From assembly GCF_030246905.1 (NCBI RefSeq), contig NZ_CP126741.1:496001-560000 (forward strand): a stretch of DNA of 64,000 nucleotides, given 5' to 3'. Source of the DNA: Microbacterium sp. zg-Y818 (GTDB taxonomy: Bacteria > Actinomycetota > Actinomycetes > Actinomycetales > Microbacteriaceae). The notes under the pieces are model-generated. The model did not search any database. It was not told the DNA's origin and saw only the letters and a program-made list of their open reading frames with translations. Of this stretch, positions 8,393 to 16,587 are shown one piece after another (the stretch's first letter is position 1; each line of letters starts with the position of its first letter). The translations under genes were made by a program, and so were the position numbers.

Positions 8393-9512
8393 CGCGGGGG
8401 CGCGAGGTCGTCTGACCGGCAACATCGCGCCCGGTCGCGCGGCGGTCGCACGCCGCCTGCGCTCGGCGGGCGGGGAGGTCGTCGCGCTGTCAAGGCTCGT
8501 GCTGGCAGCCAAGACCGCCGTGGCCGCCGCCGTCGCGTGGTATCTCGCACCCGCCGTTCCCTTCGCCGACGCGGAGTACTCGTACTACGCCCCCATGGGG
8601 GTGCTGGTGAGCATGTACCCGACCGTTGCGGACTCCGCTCGTGCGGGTGTGCAAGCCCTCGGCGGACTGGCGCTGGGCATCGTCCTCGGCTTCGGCGGGC
8701 TCGCCGCCGTCACCGCCGGCGCGCCGGCGGTCGCGGCGATCGCGCTGGTCATCGGCGCCGGCGTCGCCCTCGGCGGCATCCAGGGCCTCGGGGCGGGGCG
8801 CGACTGGATCGCCATCGCGGGCCTGTTCGTGCTGCTGCTCGGCGGGGGGCACGCCGATGAGTTCTCCCTGTCATACCTGCTGACGATGGCCTTCGGCGTG
8901 CTGGTGGGGATCGCGGCGAACTACCTGCTGCTGCCGCCGCTGTACCTGCGCGAGGCGGGCGCGCAGCTGACGGTCCTCCGCGAGCGGCTCGCGCTCAGCC
9001 TGGAAAGGCTTGCCGACGACGTGGAGGCGGGCGGCGTCGACCCCGAGCGTCTCGACCGCGAGTCCGACGAGCTGGCATCGCTCGCCGGGGCCGTGGCAGC
9101 GGGGGTGGGTGAGGCCGGACGCAGCGTGCGGGGCAACCCGCGGGGGCGTCGTCGGGCGACGGAGCAGGAGCAGAACGATCGCGCCTGGTCGTCCCTGGAA
9201 CGGGCGACACTGCTCACGCGTGAGGTGACGGAGGTCTTGGCCCGGCGACCGCAGGTGACGCAGGAGGGCGGCCGCGGGCGTGATCGGCAGCTCAGCGCTG
9301 CGCTGCGCGACTGCGGCGACCTGCTCGCGGCGGGCGCGTCAGCGGATGCGATGACCGACGCTGCAGATCGGGCCTCGGCGGCCGTCACGCGGTATGCCCG
9401 AGCGGTCGTCGCGCAGACGGATGACACCGCCCAGCCCGACTCGGCATTCGCCGTGGCCGGCCACCTCAGCCGCATCGTGCAGCTGTGCGGGCCGGCAGAG
9501 GTACGGGGCTGA
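8340..9512 (+). CDS. FUSC-family (fusaric acid resistance-like) membrane protein
   Basis: A probable inner membrane protein related to the FUSC/aromatic-acid exporter group. About six hydrophobic helices occupy the first half, starting at LVLAAKTAVAAAVAWYLAP, with the family-like YYAPMGVLVSMYPTVADSAR near the end of the first pair. The C-terminal half is a soluble, helical, Arg/Glu-rich domain. The start is uncertain. In-frame ATGs exist only at 8316 and 8340, both inside the preceding small acidic ORF and neither with a good ribosome binding site; after that only CTG 8412 and a too-late GTG at 8499 remain. The frame itself is clearly coding from about 8400 on. The substrate is unknown. Confidence 0.8.
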   Translation: MKKTTSPSRSRARTSARDAGARGRLTGNIAPGRAAVARRLRSAGGEVVALSRLVLAAKTAVAAAVAWYLAPAVPFADAEYSYYAPMGVLVSMYPTVADSARAGVQALGGLALGIVLGFGGLAAVTAGAPAVAAIALVIGAGVALGGIQGLGAGRDWIAIAGLFVLLLGGGHADEFSLSYLLTMAFGVLVGIAANYLLLPPLYLREAGAQLTVLRERLALSLERLADDVEAGGVDPERLDRESDELASLAGAVAAGVGEAGRSVRGNPRGRRRATEQEQNDRAWSSLERATLLTREVTEVLARRPQVTQEGGRGRDRQLSAALRDCGDLLAAGASADAMTDAADRASAAVTRYARAVVAQTDDTAQPDSAFAVAGHLSRIVQLCGPAEVRG

Positions 9513-9526
9513 GCGGCGTCACTGCG

Positions 9527-9673
9527 TCATTCGGAGTCGGTGGTCTCCGCGTCGATGTCGTCGCCTTCGGCCTGCGAGGGGTGACCCATCGCGTCGTCCG
9601 TCCCGGACTGCTCCGAGGGGCGGTCCGGGTCGTCGCCTTCGGCCTGGCTGGGGTGCGAGTTGTCCGTGTCCAT
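9527..9673 (-). CDS. Small acidic protein with a repeated HPSQAEGDD motif
   Basis: I do not recognise this family. The 48-residue protein is very acidic and hydrophilic and contains the nonapeptide HPSQAEGDD twice, about 26 residues apart, so half the protein is an internal duplication. The ATG at 9673 is preferred over upstream in-frame codons because GAGGAGC lies directly before it. It is likely disordered and cytoplasmic. It is convergent with the FUSC-type gene and stands alone. Confidence 0.6.
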   Translation of the reverse strand: MDTDNSHPSQAEGDDPDRPSEQSGTDDAMGHPSQAEGDDIDAETTDSE

Positions 9674-9773
9674 GCTGCTCCTCTTTCGATCGGGCATCAG
9701 TGGCGTCGACGCTAGGGGCACGGCGCGGCGGCGGCGAAGGGATTGACGCGGGGCCCGCGCGGGAGTACCCGTG

Positions 9774-10532
9774 TCACGCCTCGCCGGCGCGTCGCGCGTG
9801 TTCGACCGCCGCTACCACGCCGGCGGTCCACGGCTCGCCGTGCCCGGGCAGCACGGTGCGGGCGCCGGTGTCCGCGAGGGCTGAGAGCGAGGCCAGTGCG
9901 GCGTCGGGGTCAGCCGTCGCCGCATTCGCGACGATGCGCGGGCCGACGGCGCCGGTATAGGGGTCGAGGGTCACCAGCGCATCGCCCGAGAGCAGCACAC
10001 CGGCGCCGGGGAGCAGCAGCGCGCAGTGCCCCTCGGTGTGCCCGGGCGTGAACACCGGAACCGGGGCCCCGGGCACCCCCAGCGGCACTCCTGGAACGAG
10101 GGTCCCCGCGGCCTCGATGCCTCTGACATTCAGGGCTCCGGCGGCGGTCATGCGGGCGATCACCGGGATGGCGCGAGGATGCCGCAAGGGGTAGACCCAG
10201 CGTGGGGCGGCGTGGCGATAGCGATACGGATGCCGCGCCAGGCGGCGGTCGAGCTCGTGCACGTGATGGGCCACGCCGTGGCCATCGACGAGGCGTCGCG
10301 ACATGCCGACGTGGTCGAAGTGACCATGGGTGAGCACAACGGCGTCGATGTCGGACGGCTCCGCCTCGAACTCGGCCAGGAGCGCGACGAGATCGCGCCA
10401 CATGGCGGGTAGACCCGCGTCGATGAGCGTCATGCCGGCGGCATCGCGGATGAGGTAGCAGTTCACGTCGGCGCGGGTGAGGCGGTGAACGCCGGGGGCG
10501 ATCTCGGTGCGCGAGCGGGCGGGAGCGGCCAT
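9774..10532 (-). CDS. MBL-fold metallo-hydrolase
   Basis: A metallo-beta-lactamase-fold hydrolase of 252 residues that probably binds two metal ions. The metal motif HGHFDHVG (HxHxDH) is near residue 70. Further candidate ligands are His in TPGHTEGH and Asp in LSGDALVT, followed by a late His in LPGHGE, so the full ligand set is present. The substrate could be a thioester, lactone or phosphoester. I chose the ATG at 10532 rather than the GTG at 10568 because CAGCCT, a -10-like box, ends six bases upstream, as at many genes here. It is divergent from the diiron-protein operon and might act in the same pathway, but that is only position. Confidence 0.88.
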   Translation of the reverse strand: MAAPARSRTEIAPGVHRLTRADVNCYLIRDAAGMTLIDAGLPAMWRDLVALLAEFEAEPSDIDAVVLTHGHFDHVGMSRRLVDGHGVAHHVHELDRRLARHPYRYRHAAPRWVYPLRHPRAIPVIARMTAAGALNVRGIEAAGTLVPGVPLGVPGAPVPVFTPGHTEGHCALLLPGAGVLLSGDALVTLDPYTGAVGPRIVANAATADPDAALASLSALADTGARTVLPGHGEPWTAGVVAAVEHARRAGEA

Positions 10533-10688
10533 GTCGCCAGGCTGATCGGCCTGGGCCCCCGGAGCCACGGGCTTGACCCCCGCAGGACGGCGGTGATAGC
10601 GCTCCGGTGAGGGGTCGTCAAGTCGATGCAGGGGTGCGGCGTGCCAGGCGAAGCTGTGTCTCGTCGCTTTTCACAGACGGGAACCACC

Positions 10689-11747
10689 ATGACGCTGCAC
10701 GCCGCCGCGCAGACCCAGATTCATCACCGCCCCGCCGCACGCGGACCGCTGAGCGCTGCGATCGCGGAGCTGCTGGAGGACCCGGCGAAGGATGCCGCGG
10801 GCGTCGCGGCCCGCGCGGTGGCAGCCGTCGACGCGGCCGACGACGCCGTGCGCGACGACGACGTGCAGCTGTCGCTCTTCCTCCTCTATGCGCTCCACTA
10901 CGGATCCCTCGGCGGTCTCCCCGAGTCTCGGGAGTGGGACCCCGAGTTGCTGGGGGCACGGCGCGTGCTCGAGGTGGCGTTCGAGGCGCGCCTGCGCACT
11001 GCGGTCGAGGTCCCAGAAGCCCCCGATGACGCGACCGCCGACGCCGTCGCGCGGCTGCTGTTCGCCTTCACCGCCCCGACGCCCGGGCCGAGCCTCGCGC
11101 GCCACGTCGCCAAGAGCGCGTCGGTGGAGCAGCTGCGCGAGTTCCTCATGCACCGCAGCATCTACACGCTGCGCGAGGCCGACCCGCACTCCTGGGTGAT
11201 CCCCCGCCTGACCGGCCGCGCGAAGGCGGCGCTCATGGAGATCCAGTTCGACGAGTACGGCAGCGGCGACGCCGCGCGCGCCCACGCCGGCATCTTCGCC
11301 GAGGCGATGCGCGGGGCGGGCCTCGACGACACCTACGGCGCCTACGTCGACGCGGTGCCGGCGGTCACCCTGGCATCCCTCAACATGATGTCGATGTTCG
11401 GGCTGAACCGGCGCCTGCGCGGAGCCATCGTCGGCCATCTGGCCGCGTTCGAGATGACGTCGTCCATACCCAACAAGCACTACGCCGACGGCTTCCGGCG
11501 GGCCGGGTTCGGCGCCGATGTCACGGCGTACTTCGACGAGCACGTCGAAGCAGACGCCGTGCACGAGCAGATCGCCGGCCGCGACCTGGCCGGAGCACTC
11601 GCCGAGGATGAGCCCGAGCTGCTCCCCGACATCCTCTTCGGCGCCGCGGCATGCCTGACCGTCGACGGATGGGCGGGCGACCACATCCTGCAGGCCTGGA
11701 AGCAGGGCCGCTCGGCCCTGCGCGAGGGCTTCGTTGCCTCCCCCTGA
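10689..11747 (+). CDS. Haem-oxygenase-like diiron (HDO-type) redox protein
   Basis: A 352-residue, mostly helical protein that looks like the iron-containing redox enzyme family (haem oxygenase-like fold; relatives include UndA-, BesC- and SznF-type non-haem diiron oxidases). Candidate carboxylate and His ligands are seen in EIQFDEYGSGD (about 185-195), GHLAAFEMTSS (about 250-260) and FDEHVEADAVHE (about 284-295). The spacing of E, H, D and H suits an HDO iron site. The N-terminal 130 residues are a helical extension. The ATG at 10689 has no strong ribosome binding site. It is the first gene of a three-gene operon that overlaps the glycosyltransferase gene by 14 bases. The substrate is unknown. 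Confidence 0.82.
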   Translation: MTLHAAAQTQIHHRPAARGPLSAAIAELLEDPAKDAAGVAARAVAAVDAADDAVRDDDVQLSLFLLYALHYGSLGGLPESREWDPELLGARRVLEVAFEARLRTAVEVPEAPDDATADAVARLLFAFTAPTPGPSLARHVAKSASVEQLREFLMHRSIYTLREADPHSWVIPRLTGRAKAALMEIQFDEYGSGDAARAHAGIFAEAMRGAGLDDTYGAYVDAVPAVTLASLNMMSMFGLNRRLRGAIVGHLAAFEMTSSIPNKHYADGFRRAGFGADVTAYFDEHVEADAVHEQIAGRDLAGALAEDEPELLPDILFGAAACLTVDGWAGDHILQAWKQGRSALREGFVASP

Positions 11748-12696
11748 CCGCCCGCGCCTGAACGGCGAGTACGTGCTGCCGCTGCGGTGGGACGACGATG
11801 CCGACCTCGCGGAGCAGACGGCGTACCTGCGGGAGCTGGCCGGCGCCATCGACGTCACGGTCGTGGACGGCTCGGATGCCACGGCGTTCGCCGCACACCG
11901 CGAGGCGTGGCCGTTCGTGCGCCATGTCGCCCCGGTCGTGCCCGGCCGCAACGGCAAGGCCCGCGGCGCGATGACCGGCATCCGCCTGTCCCGTCACGAG
12001 AACGTCGTCATCGCGGATGACGACGTGCGCTACGACCGCGCCGGGCTCGCCGCGGTGCTCGACCGGCTGGAGCGCGCGGCATTCGTGCGGCTGCAGAACG
12101 TCTTCGAGCCCGCACCGTGGCATGCGCGCTGGGACACCGGACGGTCGCTCGTGAACCGGGCGCTCGGCGGGGACTTCTCCGGCACGGTCGCGCTGCGTCG
12201 CAGCGCGCTGCCGGCGCGGGGGTACGACACCGACGTGCTGTTCGAGAACCTCGAGCTCGAGCGCACCGTGCGCGCCGGCGGCGGGCGCGTCGACGTGGCA
12301 TCCGACCTGTACGTCGCCCGCCGCCCGGCCGACGTGCGCCGGTTCTGGGAGCAGCGGGTGCGGCAGGCCTACGACGATTGGGCACAGCCGACGCGGCTGC
12401 TGCGGGAGCTCGCCTTGCTGCCGGCCGTCGCTTCGCTGGTGCGCGCCCGCGACGCGCGGGGGATCGCCGTATTCGCCGGCACGGTCGTCGCGCTCGCCGC
12501 CGTCGGCCGGGCGCGCGCCGGCGGGCGGGCGCACTTCCGCGCCTCCGACTGCCTGTGGGCGCTGCCCTGGGCGCTCGAGCGCTCCCTCACCGTCTGGATC
12601 GCCGTGCTGCTGCGCCTTCGCGGCGGCGTGCGCTATCGCGACGGACGCATCCACCGCGCGGCGACGCCGCTGCGCACCCTCAGGAGGACGACATGA
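11734..12696 (+). CDS. GT2-like glycosyltransferase in the diiron operon
   Basis: A 320-residue protein with a GT-A-type layout. The N-terminal part gives alternating strands and the nucleotide-sugar/metal motif VVIADDDVRYD at residues 92-101. FENLELERTVRAGGG and RFWEQRVRQAYDDW further on resemble the acceptor region of family 2 enzymes (ED and QxxRW-like elements). The C-terminal third has two hydrophobic stretches, so membrane association is possible. It starts with TTG at 11734, inside the end of the diiron gene, and its stop overlaps the next start in ATGA. A sugar or lipid modification step is implied, but donor and acceptor cannot be named. It is divergent enough that the GT2 call is moderate. 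Confidence 0.7.
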   Translation: MPPPDRPRLNGEYVLPLRWDDDADLAEQTAYLRELAGAIDVTVVDGSDATAFAAHREAWPFVRHVAPVVPGRNGKARGAMTGIRLSRHENVVIADDDVRYDRAGLAAVLDRLERAAFVRLQNVFEPAPWHARWDTGRSLVNRALGGDFSGTVALRRSALPARGYDTDVLFENLELERTVRAGGGRVDVASDLYVARRPADVRRFWEQRVRQAYDDWAQPTRLLRELALLPAVASLVRARDARGIAVFAGTVVALAAVGRARAGGRAHFRASDCLWALPWALERSLTVWIAVLLRLRGGVRYRDGRIHRAATPLRTLRRTT

Positions 12697-12908
12697 CCGC
12701 GGACGAGACCACCATCACCGCCTACCCCGACGGACCGCTCATCGTGCGCGGCGCGGTGACCTACCGCACCGAGGCGGGGGAGGAGATCCGCCAGCCGCGG
12801 CGGACCGCGGCCCTGTGCCGATGCGGCGTCTCGGCGATCAAGCCCTGGTGTGACGGCACCCACAAGCTCGTCGGGTTCACCACGACGCCGGAGCTGCCGG
12901 GGGAGTAG
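12693..12908 (+). CDS. CDGSH-type iron-sulfur protein
   Basis: A 71-residue protein with one complete CDGSH motif: Cys42, Cys44, Cys53 and His57 in CRCGVS...PWCDGTH, the 3Cys-1His ligand set of a [2Fe-2S] cluster (mitoNEET family). CDGSH proteins move electrons or clusters. Here the ATGA overlap with the glycosyltransferase gene, and co-transcription with a diiron oxidase-like protein, make it a natural electron or cluster partner for that enzyme. The N-terminal 40 residues are strand-rich, as in small bacterial homologues. There is no membrane anchor. Confidence 0.92.
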   Translation: MTADETTITAYPDGPLIVRGAVTYRTEAGEEIRQPRRTAALCRCGVSAIKPWCDGTHKLVGFTTTPELPGE

Positions 12909-13035
12909 GGGTAGCGGCTGCGCCGGGTCGCGGGGCTGGGGCGCGCTGCCGCCACGGGGTGACAGGTCTGCGGCGGGCGGGCGTCGGCGGCGGAGCACGG
13001 GTTGCCGGGCCAGGCGGTCTCCCAGCGGCGGCCGA

Positions 13036-13041
13036 TACGGT
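13036..13041 (+). promoter_or_regulatory. -10 box TACGGT, leaderless start
   Basis: TACGGT ends six bases before the ATG at 13048 and fixes the start of the HIRAN-like gene. Confidence 0.65.
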
Positions 13042-13047
13042 GATCGA

Positions 13048-13455
13048 ATGTCTGTCTGGTGGGAACGCGTTCGCTCTTTGTTGTCGATGAGCGCCCACGA
13101 GCACGCCTCCCTCCCCGACTTGCGCGGGCTGGAATCCAGCCGTGCCCGTGTCGAGGGCACCCAATACCGGGCTCACGACCACGAACGCATGAGCGTCGGC
13201 GACCGCATGTACGTGCTGCGCCGCGAACCGCGCAACAAGCGGGACGAGTTGGCTATCGCCGTCTATGCCCGCGGGCGCGCGGTCGGGTATGTCTCCTCCT
13301 CCCGGGCGGCGGGTATCGCGCCGCTGCTGGACCGGCTGGGGGGCGCCGCGGTCGTCAACGGTGTCGGTGCCGACACCGAGAGCAGCCGACTGTGGGTCGA
13401 GTTGCCGACGCCGGACTCCTTGGGTGAGTTCGTGCAGGAGTACGAACCGGCCTGA
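13048..13455 (+). CDS. Stand-alone HIRAN-like domain protein
   Basis: A 135-residue protein whose residues 35-110 look like a HIRAN domain: GTQYRAHDHERMSVGD, then YVLRREPRNKRDELAIAVY and the typical G-x-x-V-GYVSSSRAAG. HIRAN domains recognise 3' DNA ends or stalled forks and usually sit on SWI2/SNF2 helicases such as HLTF or Rad5. Here the domain is alone, with a 30-residue basic/Ser-rich start. I did not see nuclease or helicase motifs. The nearest genes are a DUF222-HNH protein and, 3 kb on, a large helicase. The domain call rests on pattern only. Confidence 0.6.
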   Translation: MSVWWERVRSLLSMSAHEHASLPDLRGLESSRARVEGTQYRAHDHERMSVGDRMYVLRREPRNKRDELAIAVYARGRAVGYVSSSRAAGIAPLLDRLGGAAVVNGVGADTESSRLWVELPTPDSLGEFVQEYEPA

Positions 13456-13506
13456 CGGCCCGGCTGCCCGGGTCGCCACCTCCTCCCCGGGCCGAGCTGT
13501 GCCGAG

Positions 13507-13515
13507 TTATCCACA
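13507..13515 (+). promoter_or_regulatory. DnaA-box-like 9-mer TTATCCACA
   Basis: A perfect match to the DnaA-box consensus, 64 bases before the HNH gene. It is isolated, with no cluster, AT-rich unwinding region or dnaA/dnaN nearby, so it is not an origin. It may be a conserved part of the HNH gene's upstream region. Confidence 0.35.
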
Positions 13516-13578
13516 ATGACGGTTTGGTCTGGGATTTCTCGCCCTTGAATGTCGGAGGGGGTCACCAGAATCAGGGGT

Positions 13579-14925
13579 ATGAACACCTCCCCGGCGGCCG
13601 GTTCGATCGCCACCTCGATCGCCACTGCCTCGCGCGGCGCGGTGATCACCGGTGTGGAAGACACGCGCCAGGCGATCGCGGCGCTGCAGGCGGAAGAGCT
13701 GCAGTGGTTGGCCCGGGCGGAGGCGATCGCCGCGGAGGAGACCGCGCGGGTGCCGTCGAGTGAGGGGCGGGAGCGGGAGATGCCGCGGCGGGCGATGGCG
13801 GCCGAGCTCGCTGCGGTGCTGCGCCGGTCGGATCGGGGCATGCAGGAACGGATGCGGGACGCGGCGGTGCTGGTGGACGGGTTCCCCGCGACGCTGGCCG
13901 CGCTGGAGGCGGGGCGGATCGACGTGGCTCATGTGCGGGTGATCCAGGATGCCGGGGCGCGCATCACCGACCCTGACGCGCGGGCCCGGTTCGAACAGGC
14001 CGCGCTGGTGGTGGCGGAGCGGGAGACGCCGGGTCGGGCGAAACCGATCATCCTGATGCTCGCCCAGAAGCTCGACCCGGTGCCGCTGGAAGAACGGCAC
14101 GCCGAAGCAGCGGCCGGGCGGCGGGTGTGGGTGCGGGACCTCGACGACGGCATGGCGGAACTGGCGGCGGTGCTGCCGGCGCCGCTGGCGTTCGCGATCC
14201 GGGACCGGCTCACCGCGCACGCGCGGGAGGTCATCGCTGCGGCGCGGGCGGAGCGGGCCGGGGCCGACGAGGTCGCCGATGTGCCTGCCGACGTCATCGC
14301 GACCGATCAGCGCACCACCGACCAGGTCCGCGCCGATGTGCTCACCGACCTGCTCCTCACCGGGCACGCCACCGCGCCGGCGTCATCGGGCAGCATCCCC
14401 GAGACCGCGGCGATCACCGCGCACGTGCAGATCACGATCCCCGCGGCGACCTTGACAGGTGAAGGCACCGAACCCGCCGAACTCGTGGGGTACGGGCCCA
14501 TCGACCCAGACACCGCCCGGCACCTCGCCGCGACCGCCCCGATCTGGGAGCGACTGTTCACCTCCCCCACGACCGGGGCCGTCATGCAGGTCGACACCTA
14601 CCGGCCGAGCGTGCAGATGCGGCGCTTCCTCGATGCGAGGGACGAGCACTGCCGGTTCCCCGGATGCCGAAGGCCCGCCCGCCAGTGCGACGGCGACCAC
14701 ACCATCGACGCCGCCCTCGGCGGACCGACCCGGGTCACCAACCTCGCGAACCTCTGCCCCGGACGACATCACCCCGTCAAACACGGGACCGCCTGGAGTG
14801 TGGTCCAGAAACCCGACGGCATCCTCGAATGGACGAGTCCGACAGGGCGGGTCTACGTCGACATCCCCCGGCGGGTGCTGGAGTTCATGGCCCTCGCCGG
14901 GGCCGAAGAGCGCGCTCCGTTCTAG
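13579..14925 (+). CDS. DUF222 / HNH endonuclease domain protein (13E12-like)
   Basis: A 448-residue member of the actinobacterial DUF222-HNH family, related to the mycobacterial 13E12 repeat proteins. The DUF222 region covers most of the N-terminal 300 residues, helical with EAGRIDVAHVRVI. The C-terminal HNH nuclease has CRFPGCRRPARQCDGDH (zinc Cys pair and catalytic DH), NLANLCPGRHH and a final His in KHG, so it looks active. These genes occur in several divergent copies per actinobacterial genome and are thought to be mobile or selfish; their function is unclear. I chose the ATG at 13579 rather than 13549 because the extra residues do not look like the family start. Its stop shares the bases CTAG with the convergent MFS gene. 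Confidence 0.9.
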   Translation: MNTSPAAGSIATSIATASRGAVITGVEDTRQAIAALQAEELQWLARAEAIAAEETARVPSSEGREREMPRRAMAAELAAVLRRSDRGMQERMRDAAVLVDGFPATLAALEAGRIDVAHVRVIQDAGARITDPDARARFEQAALVVAERETPGRAKPIILMLAQKLDPVPLEERHAEAAAGRRVWVRDLDDGMAELAAVLPAPLAFAIRDRLTAHAREVIAAARAERAGADEVADVPADVIATDQRTTDQVRADVLTDLLLTGHATAPASSGSIPETAAITAHVQITIPAATLTGEGTEPAELVGYGPIDPDTARHLAATAPIWERLFTSPTTGAVMQVDTYRPSVQMRRFLDARDEHCRFPGCRRPARQCDGDHTIDAALGGPTRVTNLANLCPGRHHPVKHGTAWSVVQKPDGILEWTSPTGRVYVDIPRRVLEFMALAGAEERAPF

Positions 14926-16184
14926 CGGGCGGCGGAGCCGGGCTCATCAAGAGCCGGCGGCGCAGCCGCGATGTGCGAGATTGAGCGCCATACCAGCAGC
15001 AGCGTCACCGCCGAGCCCGCGAACGCGAACCACCACGGGGCGGTGAGTCCCCAGCCTTCGGCGATCAGTCCGCCGAGCAGCTGCCCGATCACGAGTCCGC
15101 CGAAGATGCCGACCATGTTCACCGAGGCGATGCGGCCCTGCAGGTGCAGGGGCACCAGCCGCTGACGCACGGTGGTGGAGATGGTGCCCCAGACGAACGC
15201 GTACATGCCGAACCCGAACATGATCACGAAGGCGATCGCGGGGATCGTCGTGAGGGCGAACGCCAGGTGCATGATCACCTCGAGCGAGAGGCAGACGCGC
15301 ATGAGTGTCGCGAAGGACAGATGGCGTTCGAGCCAGCCGAAGCAGACGGTCCCCACGAGTCCGCCGAGGGCGGAGGCCGTCGTGAGCGCGCCGAAGCCGA
15401 CGGCGCCCATATCCAGATGCTCGGTCGCGTAGAGCACGAGCAGGCTCCAGGGCGCGGCCCAGGTGACGTTGAACACCAGGATGATCACGATGAGCGTGCG
15501 CACCGGAGGGTGGGCGCGCAGCCACTCCAGGCCCTCGCGGATCGGATGCACCTTTGGGGCATCCGCCGTCGACTCGTCCTTCGCCGGAACCGGGGTGAGG
15601 GTGATCCGGGAGATCAGCACCACGGCCAGGCTCACGCAGAGGATCTGCAGCAGGAAGGGCCAGAACGATGCGGCGGCGAAGAGGAACGCGCCCAGCGGCG
15701 GACCCGCCAGCTGGTTGCCGACGAGGTACCCGGCCTGCATCCGGGCGTTGCCCACGCCCAAGTCGCCCGGCCGCACGAGCATCGGCATGAGCGTGCTCCC
15801 GGCGGTGTCGGCGAAGACTTCCGCGGTGCCGTAGAGGAACGCCGATGCCAGCACGACCCACACGGTGACGTGGCCGGTGGCGAGGAAGGCGACGAGCCCC
15901 AGCACGACCACGGCCCGCGAACCGTTGGCCAGCATGACCAGCCGTCGACGGTCGTGGTGGTCGGCGACGGAACCGGCGAACAGGCCGAAGAGCAGCCACG
16001 GGAGGTACTGCATCATCGCTCCGGCTGCCACGAGCAGCGGCGAGGACGTGAGGGATGCAAGGAGCAGCGGCGCCGCCGACAGCGCGATGCCGTCGCCGAT
16101 GTTGCTCGTCCACGACGACGCGAGCAGCCAGCGGAAGTCGCGGCCGAGGCGTTTGGGCGCGATCAGTTCACCGGGAGAAGGCAT
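14922..16184 (-). CDS. MFS transporter, EntS-like exporter type
   Basis: A 420-residue, 12-helix major facilitator protein. The first helix region (WLLASSWTSNIGDGIALSAAPLLLASLT) and loop 2-3 AGSVADHHDRRRL (motif A) match the MFS_3/EntS group that exports siderophores or drugs. Helices are regular to the end and a short Ala/Pro tail follows, with no break or missing segment. AGAGGAAA before the ATG is a good ribosome binding site. It lies upstream of nothing on its strand, and the S4 gene 35 bases upstream has its own promoter. The substrate cannot be inferred. Confidence 0.9.
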   Translation of the reverse strand: MPSPGELIAPKRLGRDFRWLLASSWTSNIGDGIALSAAPLLLASLTSSPLLVAAGAMMQYLPWLLFGLFAGSVADHHDRRRLVMLANGSRAVVVLGLVAFLATGHVTVWVVLASAFLYGTAEVFADTAGSTLMPMLVRPGDLGVGNARMQAGYLVGNQLAGPPLGAFLFAAASFWPFLLQILCVSLAVVLISRITLTPVPAKDESTADAPKVHPIREGLEWLRAHPPVRTLIVIILVFNVTWAAPWSLLVLYATEHLDMGAVGFGALTTASALGGLVGTVCFGWLERHLSFATLMRVCLSLEVIMHLAFALTTIPAIAFVIMFGFGMYAFVWGTISTTVRQRLVPLHLQGRIASVNMVGIFGGLVIGQLLGGLIAEGWGLTAPWWFAFAGSAVTLLLVWRSISHIAAAPPALDEPGSAAR

Positions 16185-16219
16185 GCAGGTTTCCTCTGCG
16201 CGCAGAAGGCGTGGGCGCC

Positions 16220-16447
16220 TCAGCGCTGGACGCGGACATGGCGCCCGGCGAAGCCGACGACATCACCGGGACGCAGCTGCCGTCCTCGACGCCGATCGAC
16301 CTCGCCGTTGACCGTCACCTCGCCGTCGATGATGGCCTCTTTGACGTCTCCGCCGGAGTCGAGGAGCCCCGCGAACTTCAGGAACTGCCCGAGGCGGATC
16401 ATCTCACTCCCGACCGGGACGTCGTCGATCGGAGTCGAGTTGGTCAT
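16220..16447 (-). CDS. S4-domain RNA-binding protein (YbcJ-like)
   Basis: A 75-residue protein that is essentially one S4 RNA-binding domain: IRLGQFLKFAGLLDSGGDVK followed by IIDGEVTVNGEVDRRRGRQL and a C-terminal strand GDVVGFAGRHVRV. This is the YbcJ/YaaA-type small S4 family, which binds structured RNA, often rRNA or tRNA. The start is fixed by TAGCAT (16454-16459, minus strand) ending six bases before the ATG. The gene is separate from the MFS gene 35 bases downstream. Confidence 0.92.
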   Translation of the reverse strand: MTNSTPIDDVPVGSEMIRLGQFLKFAGLLDSGGDVKEAIIDGEVTVNGEVDRRRGRQLRPGDVVGFAGRHVRVQR

Positions 16448-16587
16448 CCCGGAATGCTAGCCGGTCGGTCAGGGCCGACGCTGTCGATGCCGACCGGAGC
16501 GTGGGGAGCGAGCGCACGCGCGAGAACGCGGCGGGCAGCGAGGGGAAGGCTCGCGGCTTGTACGCTTTTTGGGATAGGGGAGCGTGA

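Noticed and set aside
13507..13515. Replication origin, from the DnaA box
   Set aside because: Only one box, no AT-rich region and none of the usual dnaA, dnaN or gyr genes around.
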